Shown: piece after piece, positions 8,774-17,069 of the stretch | How positions within the stretch are numbered: the first letter of the stretch is position 1 | Layout of the letters: each line of letters opens with the position of its first letter | From: Aridibacter sp965216195 | GTDB taxonomy: Bacteria; Acidobacteriota; Blastocatellia; Pyrinomonadales; Pyrinomonadaceae | NCBI GenBank assembly: GCA_965216195.1 | Contig: OZ244151.1 | Span: 434,001-498,000, forward strand | Reading direction: 5' to 3' | DNA: 64,000 nt | The notes under the pieces: generated by a model | What the model was told of the DNA's origin: nothing | Databases searched by the model: none | What the model saw: only the letters and a program-made list of their open reading frames with translations | Position numbers and translations under genes: made by a program

Positions 8774-10579
8774 ATGAGTAAAGTAATCGGAATTGATCTA
8801 GGAACCACAAACTGCTGCGTCTCTGTAATGGAAGGTGGCGCGGTGCAGATTATCCCCACCAAAGAGGGCGGCAGAACGATGCCATCTTCGGTAGGTTTCA
8901 CGGAAAAAGGCGAACGACTCGTTGGGCAAATTGCAAAACGCCAATCGGTCACGAATCCAACAAACACGTTGTATGCGGTTAAGCGACTGATCGGAAGAAA
9001 GTTTGATTCTCCGGAAGTGGAGCAAATGCGTGAAACTGTGCCGTTTGAGATTGTCGAAGCGCCAAATGGGGATGCTCACATCAAGGTTCTGGAGCAGGTT
9101 TATAGCCCGCCTGAGATTTCAGCGATTGTGCTTCAAAAGTTGAAGGAATCCGCAGAGGAGTTTCTTGGCACGACCGTGAGCGAAGCAATCATAACGGTTC
9201 CCGCATATTTCGACGATATGCAGCGTCAGGCAACTCGTGACTCGGGAAAAATTGCCGGCCTTGAAGTAGAACGAATTATTAACGAGCCTACGGCCGCTGC
9301 TTTAGCTTACGGTTTCGACAAAGAAGAATCCGAACGCGTTGCGATCTATGACTTGGGGGGGGGTACGTTTGATATCACGATCCTGGAAATGAGCGACGGC
9401 GTCTTTGAAGTACTCTCAACTTCCGGAAACACGTTTCTCGGGGGAGAAGATTTTGACCAGCGGATCATCAATTGGTTGGTCGAGTCATTCAAGGAAGAAC
9501 ACGGTGTCGATTTGAAAGAAGACAAGCTCGCGCTCCAGCGTTTGAAAGAAGGAGCCGAACGAGCGAAATGCGAACTTTCCTCAGTGATGGAAACGACCAT
9601 CAACTTGCCGTTTATCGCGGCTGATGACGATGGCCCAAAACACGTAAACACTGTGTTGACAAGGGATAAGTTTGAAGAGCTCGTAGGAGATTTAGTTGAA
9701 TCCTCGGTTGAGCCATGTCAGAAAGCACTTTGGGACGCAAAACTCGAACCATCTGACATCGACAAAGTAATTCTCGTCGGTGGACAAACGAGATCGCCGA
9801 TTATTACCCAAACGGTTACGGAAGTTTTCGGAATCGAACCATCGGCAGAAATTAACCCTGACGAAGTTGTTGCAATGGGTGCGGCTGTTCAGGGTGGTGT
9901 ATTGACGGGTGACGTTAAAGATATTGTATTGCTGGACGTTTTACCGCTTTCCCTTGGTTTGGAGACTCGCGGAGGGCTTTTCGTTAAACTAATTGAGCGA
10001 AACTCGACGATTCCGCTTAAGAATTCAATGACGTTTACGACAGTTGTTGACAATCAGCAAACCGTGGAAATACATATTTTACAGGGCGAACGCGAGATTG
10101 CCGCGGAAAACAGGAGTTTGGGTAAATTTGAACTCGTTGGAATTCCTGCAGCCGCTCGTGGAGTTCCTCAGATTGACGTTGAATTTGAGGTTGATGCAAA
10201 CGGTATAGTTAATGTCTCCGCGAAAGACAAGATGACCGGGCTTGAGCAGGCAATGCAGATTACGCCATCATCGGGTCTTGCGCCGGATGAGATTGATCGT
10301 TTAATCATGGAAGCTGAGAAATCTGCCGAAGACGACAAGGCGACTAGGACGCTCATTGTCGAAAGAAACAGATTGTCATCTCTGATCGAAAATACCAGGA
10401 AAACAGTTGCAGAATTTGGCGCCGATATTGATGCGGAACTGCAAAAGGAAATTATCGGTGTTCTAGGAAAAGCTGAAGAGGCTGCGAGCGGAGATGATTT
10501 GGATGCAATTAATCAAGCGCTGTCTGACGTTGAAGCTGCCGCTCAGAAGCTAACCGAGTCCTTAATGGCAATGGCATAG
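8774..10579 (+). CDS. dnaK: Chaperone DnaK (Hsp70), short C terminus
   Basis: Hsp70 chaperone. The nucleotide-binding domain shows GIDLGTTNCCVSVMEGG, DLGGGTFD near residue 193 and the ILVGGQTRSP segment; the substrate-binding domain shows DVLPLSLGLETRGG. A helical lid ends abruptly at KLTESLMAMA. At 601 residues it lacks the Gly/Gln-rich tail and acidic EEV-type terminus of standard DnaK (about 640 residues). The DLGGGT codons include an uninterrupted run of nine G (9355-9363). AAGGA precedes the ATG. Order hrcA-grpE-dnaK-dnaJ confirms the role. Confidence 0.97.
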   Translation: MSKVIGIDLGTTNCCVSVMEGGAVQIIPTKEGGRTMPSSVGFTEKGERLVGQIAKRQSVTNPTNTLYAVKRLIGRKFDSPEVEQMRETVPFEIVEAPNGDAHIKVLEQVYSPPEISAIVLQKLKESAEEFLGTTVSEAIITVPAYFDDMQRQATRDSGKIAGLEVERIINEPTAAALAYGFDKEESERVAIYDLGGGTFDITILEMSDGVFEVLSTSGNTFLGGEDFDQRIINWLVESFKEEHGVDLKEDKLALQRLKEGAERAKCELSSVMETTINLPFIAADDDGPKHVNTVLTRDKFEELVGDLVESSVEPCQKALWDAKLEPSDIDKVILVGGQTRSPIITQTVTEVFGIEPSAEINPDEVVAMGAAVQGGVLTGDVKDIVLLDVLPLSLGLETRGGLFVKLIERNSTIPLKNSMTFTTVVDNQQTVEIHILQGEREIAAENRSLGKFELVGIPAAARGVPQIDVEFEVDANGIVNVSAKDKMTGLEQAMQITPSSGLAPDEIDRLIMEAEKSAEDDKATRTLIVERNRLSSLIENTRKTVAEFGADIDAELQKEIIGVLGKAEEAASGDDLDAINQALSDVEAAAQKLTESLMAMA

Positions 10580-10614
10580 TTTCTCACTTGAGAAATTCGT
10601 GCACATAACGCAAA

Positions 10615-10668
10615 ATTGTATAACGTCAGTCCGGTATCGACCCGGGCTGGCGTTAAGTTTTATACAAT
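10615..10668 (+). promoter_or_regulatory. Long stem-loop between dnaK and dnaJ
   Basis: The segment 10621-10634 pairs over 14 positions (two G-U) with 10642-10655 around a short loop. The flanks ATTGTA and TACAAT add six more pairs after a 3' bulge. There is no U run, so this is not a simple terminator. It may set the dnaK:dnaJ ratio by attenuation or act as an mRNA processing or stability site. A smaller palindrome, TTTCTCACTTGAGAAA, lies at 10580-10595 right after the dnaK stop. Confidence 0.6.
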
Positions 10669-10699
10669 CGTCAGAATCAAGGAATAATATTGTTAATTG

Positions 10700-11803
10700 A
10701 TGAGCAAGAGAGACTATTACGAAATCTTGGGAGTTAGTCGGAGCGCGACTGATCGCGAAATAAAAATGGCGTACCGCAAGCTGGCGGTGGAGTATCACCC
10801 CGACAAAAATCCGGGTGATGCCGAGGCGGAAGAGAAGTTTAAGGAAGCTGCCGAAGCGTATGCGGTGCTTTCCGATGGTGATAAGCGCACTCGTTACGAT
10901 CAGTTTGGACATGACGGTGTCCGCGGAGCTGGCGGAGCTGGTTTCGATCCCGGCTTTACAAATATTGAGGATATTTTTGACCTTTTCGGGTTTGGAGATG
11001 TATTTGGAGGTGGTAGACAAAGACGCTCGTCTGTGCAGCGCGGAGCAGATTTGCGGTATGACCTGCAGATAACTTTAGAAGAAGCTGCGACCGGGAAGGA
11101 CGAAAAACTTGAGATTCCGCGTTTGGAGACTTGCGAAGAATGTAAAGGAAAAGGGGCGGCGGAGGGAAGTTCGCCGGAAACCTGCATTACTTGTAACGGC
11201 AACGGCCAAACACGCTACCAGCAAGGCTTTTTCAGCGTTATGCGCACGTGTCCGAACTGCAACGGAAATGGACAGATTATAAAAGACCCTTGCAAAGGGT
11301 GTTCTGGTGCGGGAAGGATTGAAAGCAAGAAAGAACTAGAAGTTAAAATTCCGGCAGGTGTTGAAACCGGGTCACGTTTGCGAATTGGAGCCGAGGGCGA
11401 GGCTGGTGTTGGCGGCGGTCCGAATGGAGATCTCTACGTTGTTATCCACGTAGCTGAGCACGATTTGTTTGAGCGACAGGGGGCAAACCTTTACACTTCT
11501 GCACCTGTTTCCTTTGCCCAGGCAGCCCTCGGAGCGGAGATTAAGGTAAAGACGCTCAACGGCGAAGAAGACCTAAAAATTCCAGCAGGCACACAAACTG
11601 GGACCGTTTTTCGAATTAAAGAAAAGGGGATGCCGAGTTTGAGCGGAAGTGGACAGGGCGATCTATATGTTGCTGTAACTCTGATAACGCCAAAGACACT
11701 GAGCAGCGAGCAACGAAAACTTCTGGAACAGCTTGCCGAGATCGAAGACGTGGATTTCGAGGAAGAAGGATTTATCGATAAGGTGAGAAATATTTTTAGC
11801 TAA
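10700..11803 (+). CDS. dnaJ: Co-chaperone DnaJ (Hsp40)
   Basis: DnaJ stimulates DnaK ATPase and delivers substrates. The J domain has YRKLAVEYHPDKNPGD with HPD. A Gly/Phe-rich linker follows (GFDPGFTNIEDIFDLFGFGD), then four zinc-binding repeats CEECKGKG, CITCNGNG, CPNCNGNG and CKGCSGAG, and the C-terminal substrate domain. The ATG at 10700 gives MSKRDYYEILG; a TTG three bases earlier is an alternative. The AAGGA upstream is about 16 bases away, so translation may depend on the preceding stem-loop. Confidence 0.96.
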   Translation: MSKRDYYEILGVSRSATDREIKMAYRKLAVEYHPDKNPGDAEAEEKFKEAAEAYAVLSDGDKRTRYDQFGHDGVRGAGGAGFDPGFTNIEDIFDLFGFGDVFGGGRQRRSSVQRGADLRYDLQITLEEAATGKDEKLEIPRLETCEECKGKGAAEGSSPETCITCNGNGQTRYQQGFFSVMRTCPNCNGNGQIIKDPCKGCSGAGRIESKKELEVKIPAGVETGSRLRIGAEGEAGVGGGPNGDLYVVIHVAEHDLFERQGANLYTSAPVSFAQAALGAEIKVKTLNGEEDLKIPAGTQTGTVFRIKEKGMPSLSGSGQGDLYVAVTLITPKTLSSEQRKLLEQLAEIEDVDFEEEGFIDKVRNIFS

Positions 11804-11829
11804 GCAGTTTTCCTAGGTACTACTCATTC

Positions 11830-11853
11830 GGGCGCTATTTGGCGCCTTTTTTT
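11830..11853 (+). terminator. Rho-independent terminator of the heat-shock operon
   Basis: GGCGC at 11831-11835 and GCGCC at 11842-11846 form a stem directly followed by seven T, about 26 bp after the dnaJ stop. Confidence 0.8.
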
Positions 11854-11918
11854 ATTTTAAAAGTAGCAAAAGTAACTATGATTAGAACTCTTTAATGAAC
11901 CTGTCTATTGATAAAACT

Positions 11919-11933
11919 TAACAATTTTTGTTA
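11919..11933. promoter_or_regulatory. Palindrome upstream of the Crp/Fnr-family gene
   Basis: TAACAA-TTT-TTGTTA is a perfect 6-3-6 palindrome, 36 bp before the regulator's start codon. Position and symmetry suit an operator for autoregulation, but it is not the classical CRP or FNR consensus. Confidence 0.35.
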
Positions 11934-11969
11934 TTTTGAAAAAATTCGAAGAAAAAAAGGAATCAAATT

Positions 11970-12647
11970 ATGAGTGATTTTGCGCCTGAAAAAGTCTTTC
12001 AAACTTTTCCGTTTTTGAAGGATGCGTCTGATGAGGTAAAGGAAAGGTTTTTTGCATCGGCGTTTGAGGTCACGCTGGATCGTGGCACCACGATTTGGAA
12101 TGAGGGTGACCAATGCGTAAATATAGCTCTTATTCTAAGCGGTGAAGCTCGTGTATATAAAATAGCTGAAAACGGCAGGGAAATTACTCTCTACAGGATC
12201 TCGCAGGGAGAGAGTTGTATTCTTACCGCGTCTTGTCTGATGTCCGATACCGTCTTTCCTGCTTTTGCGACCACCGAAACTCATTTAACTGCCCTTTCAG
12301 TTCCGGCTGATACGTTTCGAGCTTGGGTTAACGAATATCCTTTATGGCAAAGATACGTTTTTAGCCTATTGGCGAGAAGAATGTCGGCGATTATCTCCGT
12401 AGTAGAGGAGGTAGCCTTCAGACGGGTAGACTCCCGCATTGCTGCCTATCTTTTGGGCGGAATACGTGCAGACGTTCACAAAACTCACTATGAAATCGCT
12501 TCAGAAGTAGGCACTTCCCGTGAAGTAGTAAGTAGAATTCTGAAGGAGTTCGAGAAACAAAATATCGTATCTCTTTCAAGAGGTGTTGTAAATATCCTCA
12601 AAGCTCAAGAATTAAGGAAAATTGCCTTTAACGGACAACCTATGTGA
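11970..12647 (+). CDS. Crp/Fnr-family transcriptional regulator
   Basis: Protein of 225 residues with an N-terminal cyclic-nucleotide-binding-type beta-roll (DRGTTIWNEGDQCVNIALILSGEARVYK) and a C-terminal winged helix (THYEIASEVGTSREVVSRILKEFEKQNIVSL). The arginine signature for cAMP binding is not evident, and four-Cys FNR spacing is absent; the two Cys in ESCILTASCLM might be functional. The ligand is unknown. Palindromes flank the gene on both sides, suggesting control of itself and of the next gene. Confidence 0.88.
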   Translation: MSDFAPEKVFQTFPFLKDASDEVKERFFASAFEVTLDRGTTIWNEGDQCVNIALILSGEARVYKIAENGREITLYRISQGESCILTASCLMSDTVFPAFATTETHLTALSVPADTFRAWVNEYPLWQRYVFSLLARRMSAIISVVEEVAFRRVDSRIAAYLLGGIRADVHKTHYEIASEVGTSREVVSRILKEFEKQNIVSLSRGVVNILKAQELRKIAFNGQPM

Positions 12648-12657
12648 CAAAGTTACA
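12643..12657. promoter_or_regulatory. Palindrome upstream of the DUF2892 gene
   Basis: TGTGAC-AAA-GTTACA, a near-perfect 6-3-6 palindrome, overlaps the stop codon of the Crp/Fnr-type regulator and lies ~58 bp before the next start. It resembles a Crp/Fnr half-site arrangement and is a plausible target of that regulator. Confidence 0.35.
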
Positions 12658-12715
12658 GACACGCTTTAGCTTCCGTTGTAAGAATTAGAAGTATAAAAAA
12701 AACGGAGGCGTAGTG

Positions 12716-12910
12716 ATGTTTACTTATAATGTCGGAAGAACCGACAGATTTATTCGTCTTTTCCTTGGTTTCGCGATCCTGGCAGCGGGAGTCTACTACC
12801 AATCTTGGTTGGGTCTAATAGGCTTAATTCCCTTACTCACAGGAATTGTGAGAGTTTGCCCAGCATACCTGCCTTTTGGGCTGTCAACTTGTAAAACGAA
12901 GAAAATATAG
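12716..12910 (+). CDS. DUF2892 (YgaP-like) small membrane protein
   Basis: A 64-residue protein with MFTYNVGRTDRFIRLFLGF at the start, two hydrophobic segments, and the CPAYLPFGLST motif typical of the DUF2892/YgaP membrane domain. In YgaP this domain accompanies a rhodanese and is linked to sulfur or cyanide-type chemistry, but here it stands alone. GGAGG at 12704-12708 is seven bases from the ATG, so this ATG is preferred over the GTG three bases before. Confidence 0.85.
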   Translation: MFTYNVGRTDRFIRLFLGFAILAAGVYYQSWLGLIGLIPLLTGIVRVCPAYLPFGLSTCKTKKI

Positions 12911-12995
12911 CGCCGCAGGCATTACGAAACGGGTAAAATCGGTGACTCGATTAGCCGCAGCGGCGTCTTTCCCCGCTAATCTGCACCACCATTGG
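12911..12995 (+). ncRNA. Structured leader before the TPR/beta-barrel gene (candidate RNA switch)
   Basis: Several helices can form. GATTAGC (12949-12955) pairs perfectly with GCTAATC (12975-12981) and is extended by GGTG/CACC (12941-12944 with 12984-12987). CGCCGC (12911-12916) can pair with GCGGCG (12960-12965), and AATCG with CGATT; these compete with the first helix. This alternative-pairing layout, 34-118 bp before a gene for exopolysaccharide-type export, suggests a regulatory leader. It does not match the c-di-GMP, cobalamin or fluoride riboswitch consensus as I know them. Confidence 0.35.
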
Positions 12996-13028
12996 AAGTA
13001 AAGATAACTTTAGGACATGGAGGTAAAG

Positions 13029-14672
13029 ATGTCTAAAAATAGGATTCATATTAGTTTAGCGTTTATAACGATTTTGGTGGTATCGGCAACCATTTGCGCT
13101 CAGGCGCGGTATACGAACGCGAGTTATGCAGAGTTTGCGAAAGTATCAAGTTTTGTAAAAGGAAAGCAGTTTGCTCTGGCTGAATCTGAGCTAGACAAGC
13201 TGCTAAGGGTTTATCCAAATAATATCAATTTATTGCTGCTTCGTTCGGTAGCTCTTTCGCGGCAAAAGAAACATTATCGAGCGGAATATGATCTGCGAAG
13301 GGTTTTGAGGTTGCAACCCGGAAACGTAAATGCGTTGCTCGTGCTTGCTTACAACTACGCCTGGACGGGAAATTACACGAAAGCTGAAGCTGTCTTCAGA
13401 AAGGTTCTGCGTTTTGAACGGAACAATTTGGCAGCCTCGCGAGGGCTATCAAACGTTTTGATTTGGAAGTCTAACGTTCAGAACTCGCTGGTGCGTTTCG
13501 AGATACTCGAAAAACAAGCTCCTGACGGCAGCGAAATACTCTCAAATCTATCCGGTCGGATGGCGAAGAAGGCGCGAGCTAAACAGAACCGACAACAAAA
13601 ACTAACTATTCGAAATCGGGTGGTAGCAAAAGAGAAACCGATTTCAACAGTAAAGAATTTACGCTACGAGCCGCGAAATGAACAAAGAAAACAGGTATTA
13701 ATCTCGAAGACAGATTCGCAATCTAATTCCGGTGCGGCGGCAAAAACGACGGATTTTGAGGGAGGTTTTAGCGAGAGTCAGCCTTTCGTGGCGAGCGGAC
13801 AAACGTTGGCTCAAAATGCTCAAAAACTAAAGGATACAAAAAGCGAACCTTTACCGCGTGTATCTTTGCCTATTGAAGAAACACCGAAAGGACTAAAAGA
13901 GGCACCGCAAAATGGCGAATATGTCGGATACAAGCCGCGAATAGACTTCACTATTTTGGGCGGTTATACGCGCGCAGAGATCGAAGGGGTTCCCGGAACG
14001 ACCAGCAAAACAGGCGTCCGTTTTTTGGAGATCGCCGTTGAGCCCGTAAGAAAAACACGCTTTTGGTTTCAATTCGATAACGGTCTGAGTCTTGATAATC
14101 CGTCTCTCGCAAGGACGAATGAAAGAGCACCGACATATTGGTTTGGAGGGCTTGTTAACTATAAGCGGAACTATCTGACGAAGTTTGCCTATGGTCGAAG
14201 AAATCTCCCGGGAGACATAAGTCAAAACCTATTTGACGTTGAACAGGTCTTCTTCCTGCCAAGAAATTATTCGTTCAACATAGGAGCAACGATTGCCCCC
14301 CGAAGCGACGACCGAACGGAATTCATCTTTAGGTCGGGGGTCGGAGTGCCGGTCGGTGAGAACCTACGGCTTGAGCCAACATTTTTCTATTCTCAAAGCG
14401 GTTTTGAAGGAGAAAGACAATTCCGAGTTTTACTAGCCGGTGATTACACATTCGACAATGGATTTAAGATCGGCGGCGGTTTTGCTGCGGGGAAGTCTTT
14501 CAGACCCAGTCCTTTGACTGACGACAACATTACGGATGTGTTTTTTAGAACTTCAGCACCAGCTTGGAAATACTTTCGACCACAATTTATTGTGCGTCGG
14601 GAGGATGTTGGAAATACAAACACCACGGTCGTTAGTTTTGGGTTTACGGTAAGCAATAAGGAGCTCAAATGA
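13029..14672 (+). CDS. TPR protein with C-terminal YaiO-type outer-membrane beta-barrel
   Basis: About 547 residues. A signal peptide (LAFITILVVSATICAQA) is followed by TPR-like helices (residues ~25-170: VNALLVLAYNYAWTGNYTKAEAVFRKVLRF), a charged linker, and a C-terminal ~230-residue strand-rich region with alternating aromatic residues (TRFWFQFDNGLS, VNYKRNYLTKFAYGRR) typical of a YaiO-like outer-membrane barrel. GGAGGT sits just before the ATG at 13029, so this is chosen over the ATG at 13017. It overlaps the glycosyltransferase gene by 4 bp. Together they resemble a polysaccharide synthesis/export pair such as PgaA/PgaC. Confidence 0.8.
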   Translation: MSKNRIHISLAFITILVVSATICAQARYTNASYAEFAKVSSFVKGKQFALAESELDKLLRVYPNNINLLLLRSVALSRQKKHYRAEYDLRRVLRLQPGNVNALLVLAYNYAWTGNYTKAEAVFRKVLRFERNNLAASRGLSNVLIWKSNVQNSLVRFEILEKQAPDGSEILSNLSGRMAKKARAKQNRQQKLTIRNRVVAKEKPISTVKNLRYEPRNEQRKQVLISKTDSQSNSGAAAKTTDFEGGFSESQPFVASGQTLAQNAQKLKDTKSEPLPRVSLPIEETPKGLKEAPQNGEYVGYKPRIDFTILGGYTRAEIEGVPGTTSKTGVRFLEIAVEPVRKTRFWFQFDNGLSLDNPSLARTNERAPTYWFGGLVNYKRNYLTKFAYGRRNLPGDISQNLFDVEQVFFLPRNYSFNIGATIAPRSDDRTEFIFRSGVGVPVGENLRLEPTFFYSQSGFEGERQFRVLLAGDYTFDNGFKIGGGFAAGKSFRPSPLTDDNITDVFFRTSAPAWKYFRPQFIVRREDVGNTNTTVVSFGFTVSNKELK

Positions 14673-16531
14673 ACACGGCACGGAGAGACTCGGTTTTTGT
14701 AGATTCTCCTCGGGGCTGGTTTGAAAATCTAAGACCTAAATCACAGACCAAGACTACGGTCGAGCCAAAACTTTCGGAATCGAAAAATTATCTTTACTTT
14801 TTCATTTTCGGGGTATGGGGATTGTCGGTTTTGTGGTTTGGTCCTAAATTGATCGGGCTTCTCACTCTTGCGGAAAATTGGATCGAATATGGCGCCCTGG
14901 GTTTTTTTATTATCTTTATCACACTTGCCTGGCTCTACGCCTTCTACAATATCGGGGTAGTGGTTTTTGCAGCCGTCTACCGATTTCGGCATGGGGAAAG
15001 CTACTTAATCGACGTAGAGTTGCCGCAAGACCCACCCTCGGTAGCGCTCCTCTATACGACCTGTAATGATTTCCGCGTGGAGAGCATGCTCTCTTGTGTC
15101 GAACAAGATTACAAAAATTATATCGTTTACATTTTAGACGATAGTTCGGATGACGAATATAAAAAGCAAGTGGACGAATTCGCCAGTTTGTATCCAAGTC
15201 GGGTAAAGGTAGTAAGGCGTCCGGATCGAAAAGGCTACAAGGCGGGAAATATAAACAATGGGTTGAGCCAAATAGCGACTGACGAGCCGTTTTTTGCAAT
15301 TGCTGACGCAGATGAGGTGTTACCCGTCGATTTTCTAACGCGAACGGTAAAACGAATTCTCGCTAGCGACGAATGCGGCTTTGTTCAGGCTAATCATAAA
15401 AGTAATCCACACGCGCCGAGCGCTTTAGCTGTAGCACTTGGTCCGGGAATAGATGCCCACTGGAAATGGTATCATCCGCTCCGAAATCGTTACGGCTTCG
15501 TGATGCTTCTTGGACACGGTGCCCTGCTACGCCGCAAAGCGTGGGAAGATATTGGTGGTTTTCCCGAAATTGTAAGTGAAGATTTGGCGTTCGCGCTAAG
15601 GATTCGTGAGCATGGTTGGCGAGGACATTTCGCTGAAGACATTGTCTGTTATGAGGATTTTCCGGAGACGGTAAGAGCATTTCGAATACGCCATATGAAA
15701 TGGACACGAGGAACTTGCGAATTTCTTTGGAAAGAAATGGGCGGCGTTCTAAGGTCAAAGAAAATCGGCTTGGTGGAAAAATTCGATGTCATTTTCCCGA
15801 CTATAAACCTGCCGCTGGCGCTTTTTTATTTTTTCTATTTAGTTGACGCAAATCTTATAATGGCGATGTTATTTGCCAAGCCGCGACCTTTGACCATGCA
15901 GTTTGGTGCTTCCGAGATCGTGATACCAACCTATGGTTTTGATCCGGCGTTTATGGCGATAATGACACCAGATTTCTATGCAATCACAATAATGACGCTG
16001 TTTGCGCCGATCTTGTGTTTTATAATTGAGTTGATTCGGAATCCAATTGTTTTGACAAGGTTTTTGGCGAAGAGTACAGCGGTTTACGGCACTCTCGGTC
16101 CCCTATCCTGCGTTGGAATCGTTTTCTTTGCCATCACGGGAAAGGCAGTTTTTCATGTTACAGCGGACCGAGATCAGGCTAATAACAAACTTGAAGAGAC
16201 TGAATCGCTACGTTTGATTTCGAGGCTAGGGGCAGCGCTAAGAAGGTTTGCCGCGGGAAGTCACCCCGACAATAAGTTTATCCAGGGGTTCGAGCTTGTT
16301 TGCGGAATAGTTTTCGGAGCACTTTGTTTAATGATGCTACAGTTTTCATTTTTCGGGCTTGCGCTTGGTTTTGCTCTGCTTCCTATCCTGCACCACGTAT
16401 CTTGGGAAAATTCGGTTATCAGGAAGCTGGTTTATCTACCGTTTGTTTTTTTGGTTTTAGGATTAACGCTGGGAAGTTTATCGTTGCTCGGAATGCAAAC
16501 TGTTTTCTTTAGTCACGGGTTTCACTTCTAA
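14669..16531 (+). CDS. Family 2 membrane glycosyltransferase (cellulose-synthase-like)
   Basis: Processive GT2 enzyme of 620 residues. Two N-terminal membrane segments precede the GT-A domain (residues ~125-360) with DDSSDD, DADE near residue 213, SEDLAFALRI near 306 and RHMKW near 341 in the place of the Q/RxxRW motif. At least four more membrane segments follow. No PilZ domain is present. The product is unknown; a beta-linked exopolysaccharide is likely. Its start overlaps the stop of the TPR/beta-barrel gene (ATGA), indicating translational coupling. Confidence 0.88.
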   Translation: MNTARRDSVFVDSPRGWFENLRPKSQTKTTVEPKLSESKNYLYFFIFGVWGLSVLWFGPKLIGLLTLAENWIEYGALGFFIIFITLAWLYAFYNIGVVVFAAVYRFRHGESYLIDVELPQDPPSVALLYTTCNDFRVESMLSCVEQDYKNYIVYILDDSSDDEYKKQVDEFASLYPSRVKVVRRPDRKGYKAGNINNGLSQIATDEPFFAIADADEVLPVDFLTRTVKRILASDECGFVQANHKSNPHAPSALAVALGPGIDAHWKWYHPLRNRYGFVMLLGHGALLRRKAWEDIGGFPEIVSEDLAFALRIREHGWRGHFAEDIVCYEDFPETVRAFRIRHMKWTRGTCEFLWKEMGGVLRSKKIGLVEKFDVIFPTINLPLALFYFFYLVDANLIMAMLFAKPRPLTMQFGASEIVIPTYGFDPAFMAIMTPDFYAITIMTLFAPILCFIIELIRNPIVLTRFLAKSTAVYGTLGPLSCVGIVFFAITGKAVFHVTADRDQANNKLEETESLRLISRLGAALRRFAAGSHPDNKFIQGFELVCGIVFGALCLMMLQFSFFGLALGFALLPILHHVSWENSVIRKLVYLPFVFLVLGLTLGSLSLLGMQTVFFSHGFHF

Positions 16532-16555
16532 TAAGTGAGCTCTTGAAAGCGGAAC

Positions 16556-17002
16556 TCAGGCAAGTTTCGCTTTTACTTTTTCGCTAACCGCTTTACCATC
16601 AACCGTTTGCCCGGCCAATTGAGCGAGCACGGCTTTCATCACGCTTCCCATGTCTTTCATCGAAGATGCGCCTGTATCGTCGATAGCTTGGGCCACAGCT
16701 GATTCAATTTCCTCTTCTGTTGCGGCTTTGGGAAGGTAGGTTTCTATAATTGCGATTTCCGAGTTTTCCTTTTCTGCCAGTTCCGGGCGGCCGGCATTTT
16801 TATATTGTTCCGCAGAGTCACGACGTTGCTTCACGAGAGTGTTTAAGGACTTTATAATCTCATCATCTGTGAGCTCTTCACCCTTATCTATTTCTTTATT
16901 CATTACCGACGCTTTGACCATTCGAAGCACGGAGAGTCTTTCGCTCTCCTTAGCTTTCATCGCCGCCTTCATATCATCGAGAATCTGATTTCTTAGACTC
17001 AT
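16556..17002 (-). CDS. yqeY: GatB/YqeY domain protein
   Basis: A 148-residue all-helical protein with the family pattern ERLSVLRMVKASVMNKEI, KQRRDSAEQYKNAGRPELAEKE, IETYLPK and MGSVMKAVLAQLAG...VSEKVKAKL. It is related to the C-terminal tRNA-binding tail of GatB, though the free-standing form has no firmly established role. It is convergent with the glycosyltransferase gene. Confidence 0.93.
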   Translation of the reverse strand: MSLRNQILDDMKAAMKAKESERLSVLRMVKASVMNKEIDKGEELTDDEIIKSLNTLVKQRRDSAEQYKNAGRPELAEKENSEIAIIETYLPKAATEEEIESAVAQAIDDTGASSMKDMGSVMKAVLAQLAGQTVDGKAVSEKVKAKLA

Positions 17003-17069
17003 TTACCAAACGCCCCTAATACTCTATATTATTTGAGATCAATAATAATGGTTCGATCTTGAATGTTCA

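Noticed and set aside
12911..12995. c-di-GMP-I (GEMM) riboswitch
   Set aside because: The GNRA-type loop and the CGCAAAGC core are not present, so I kept it as an unnamed structured leader.
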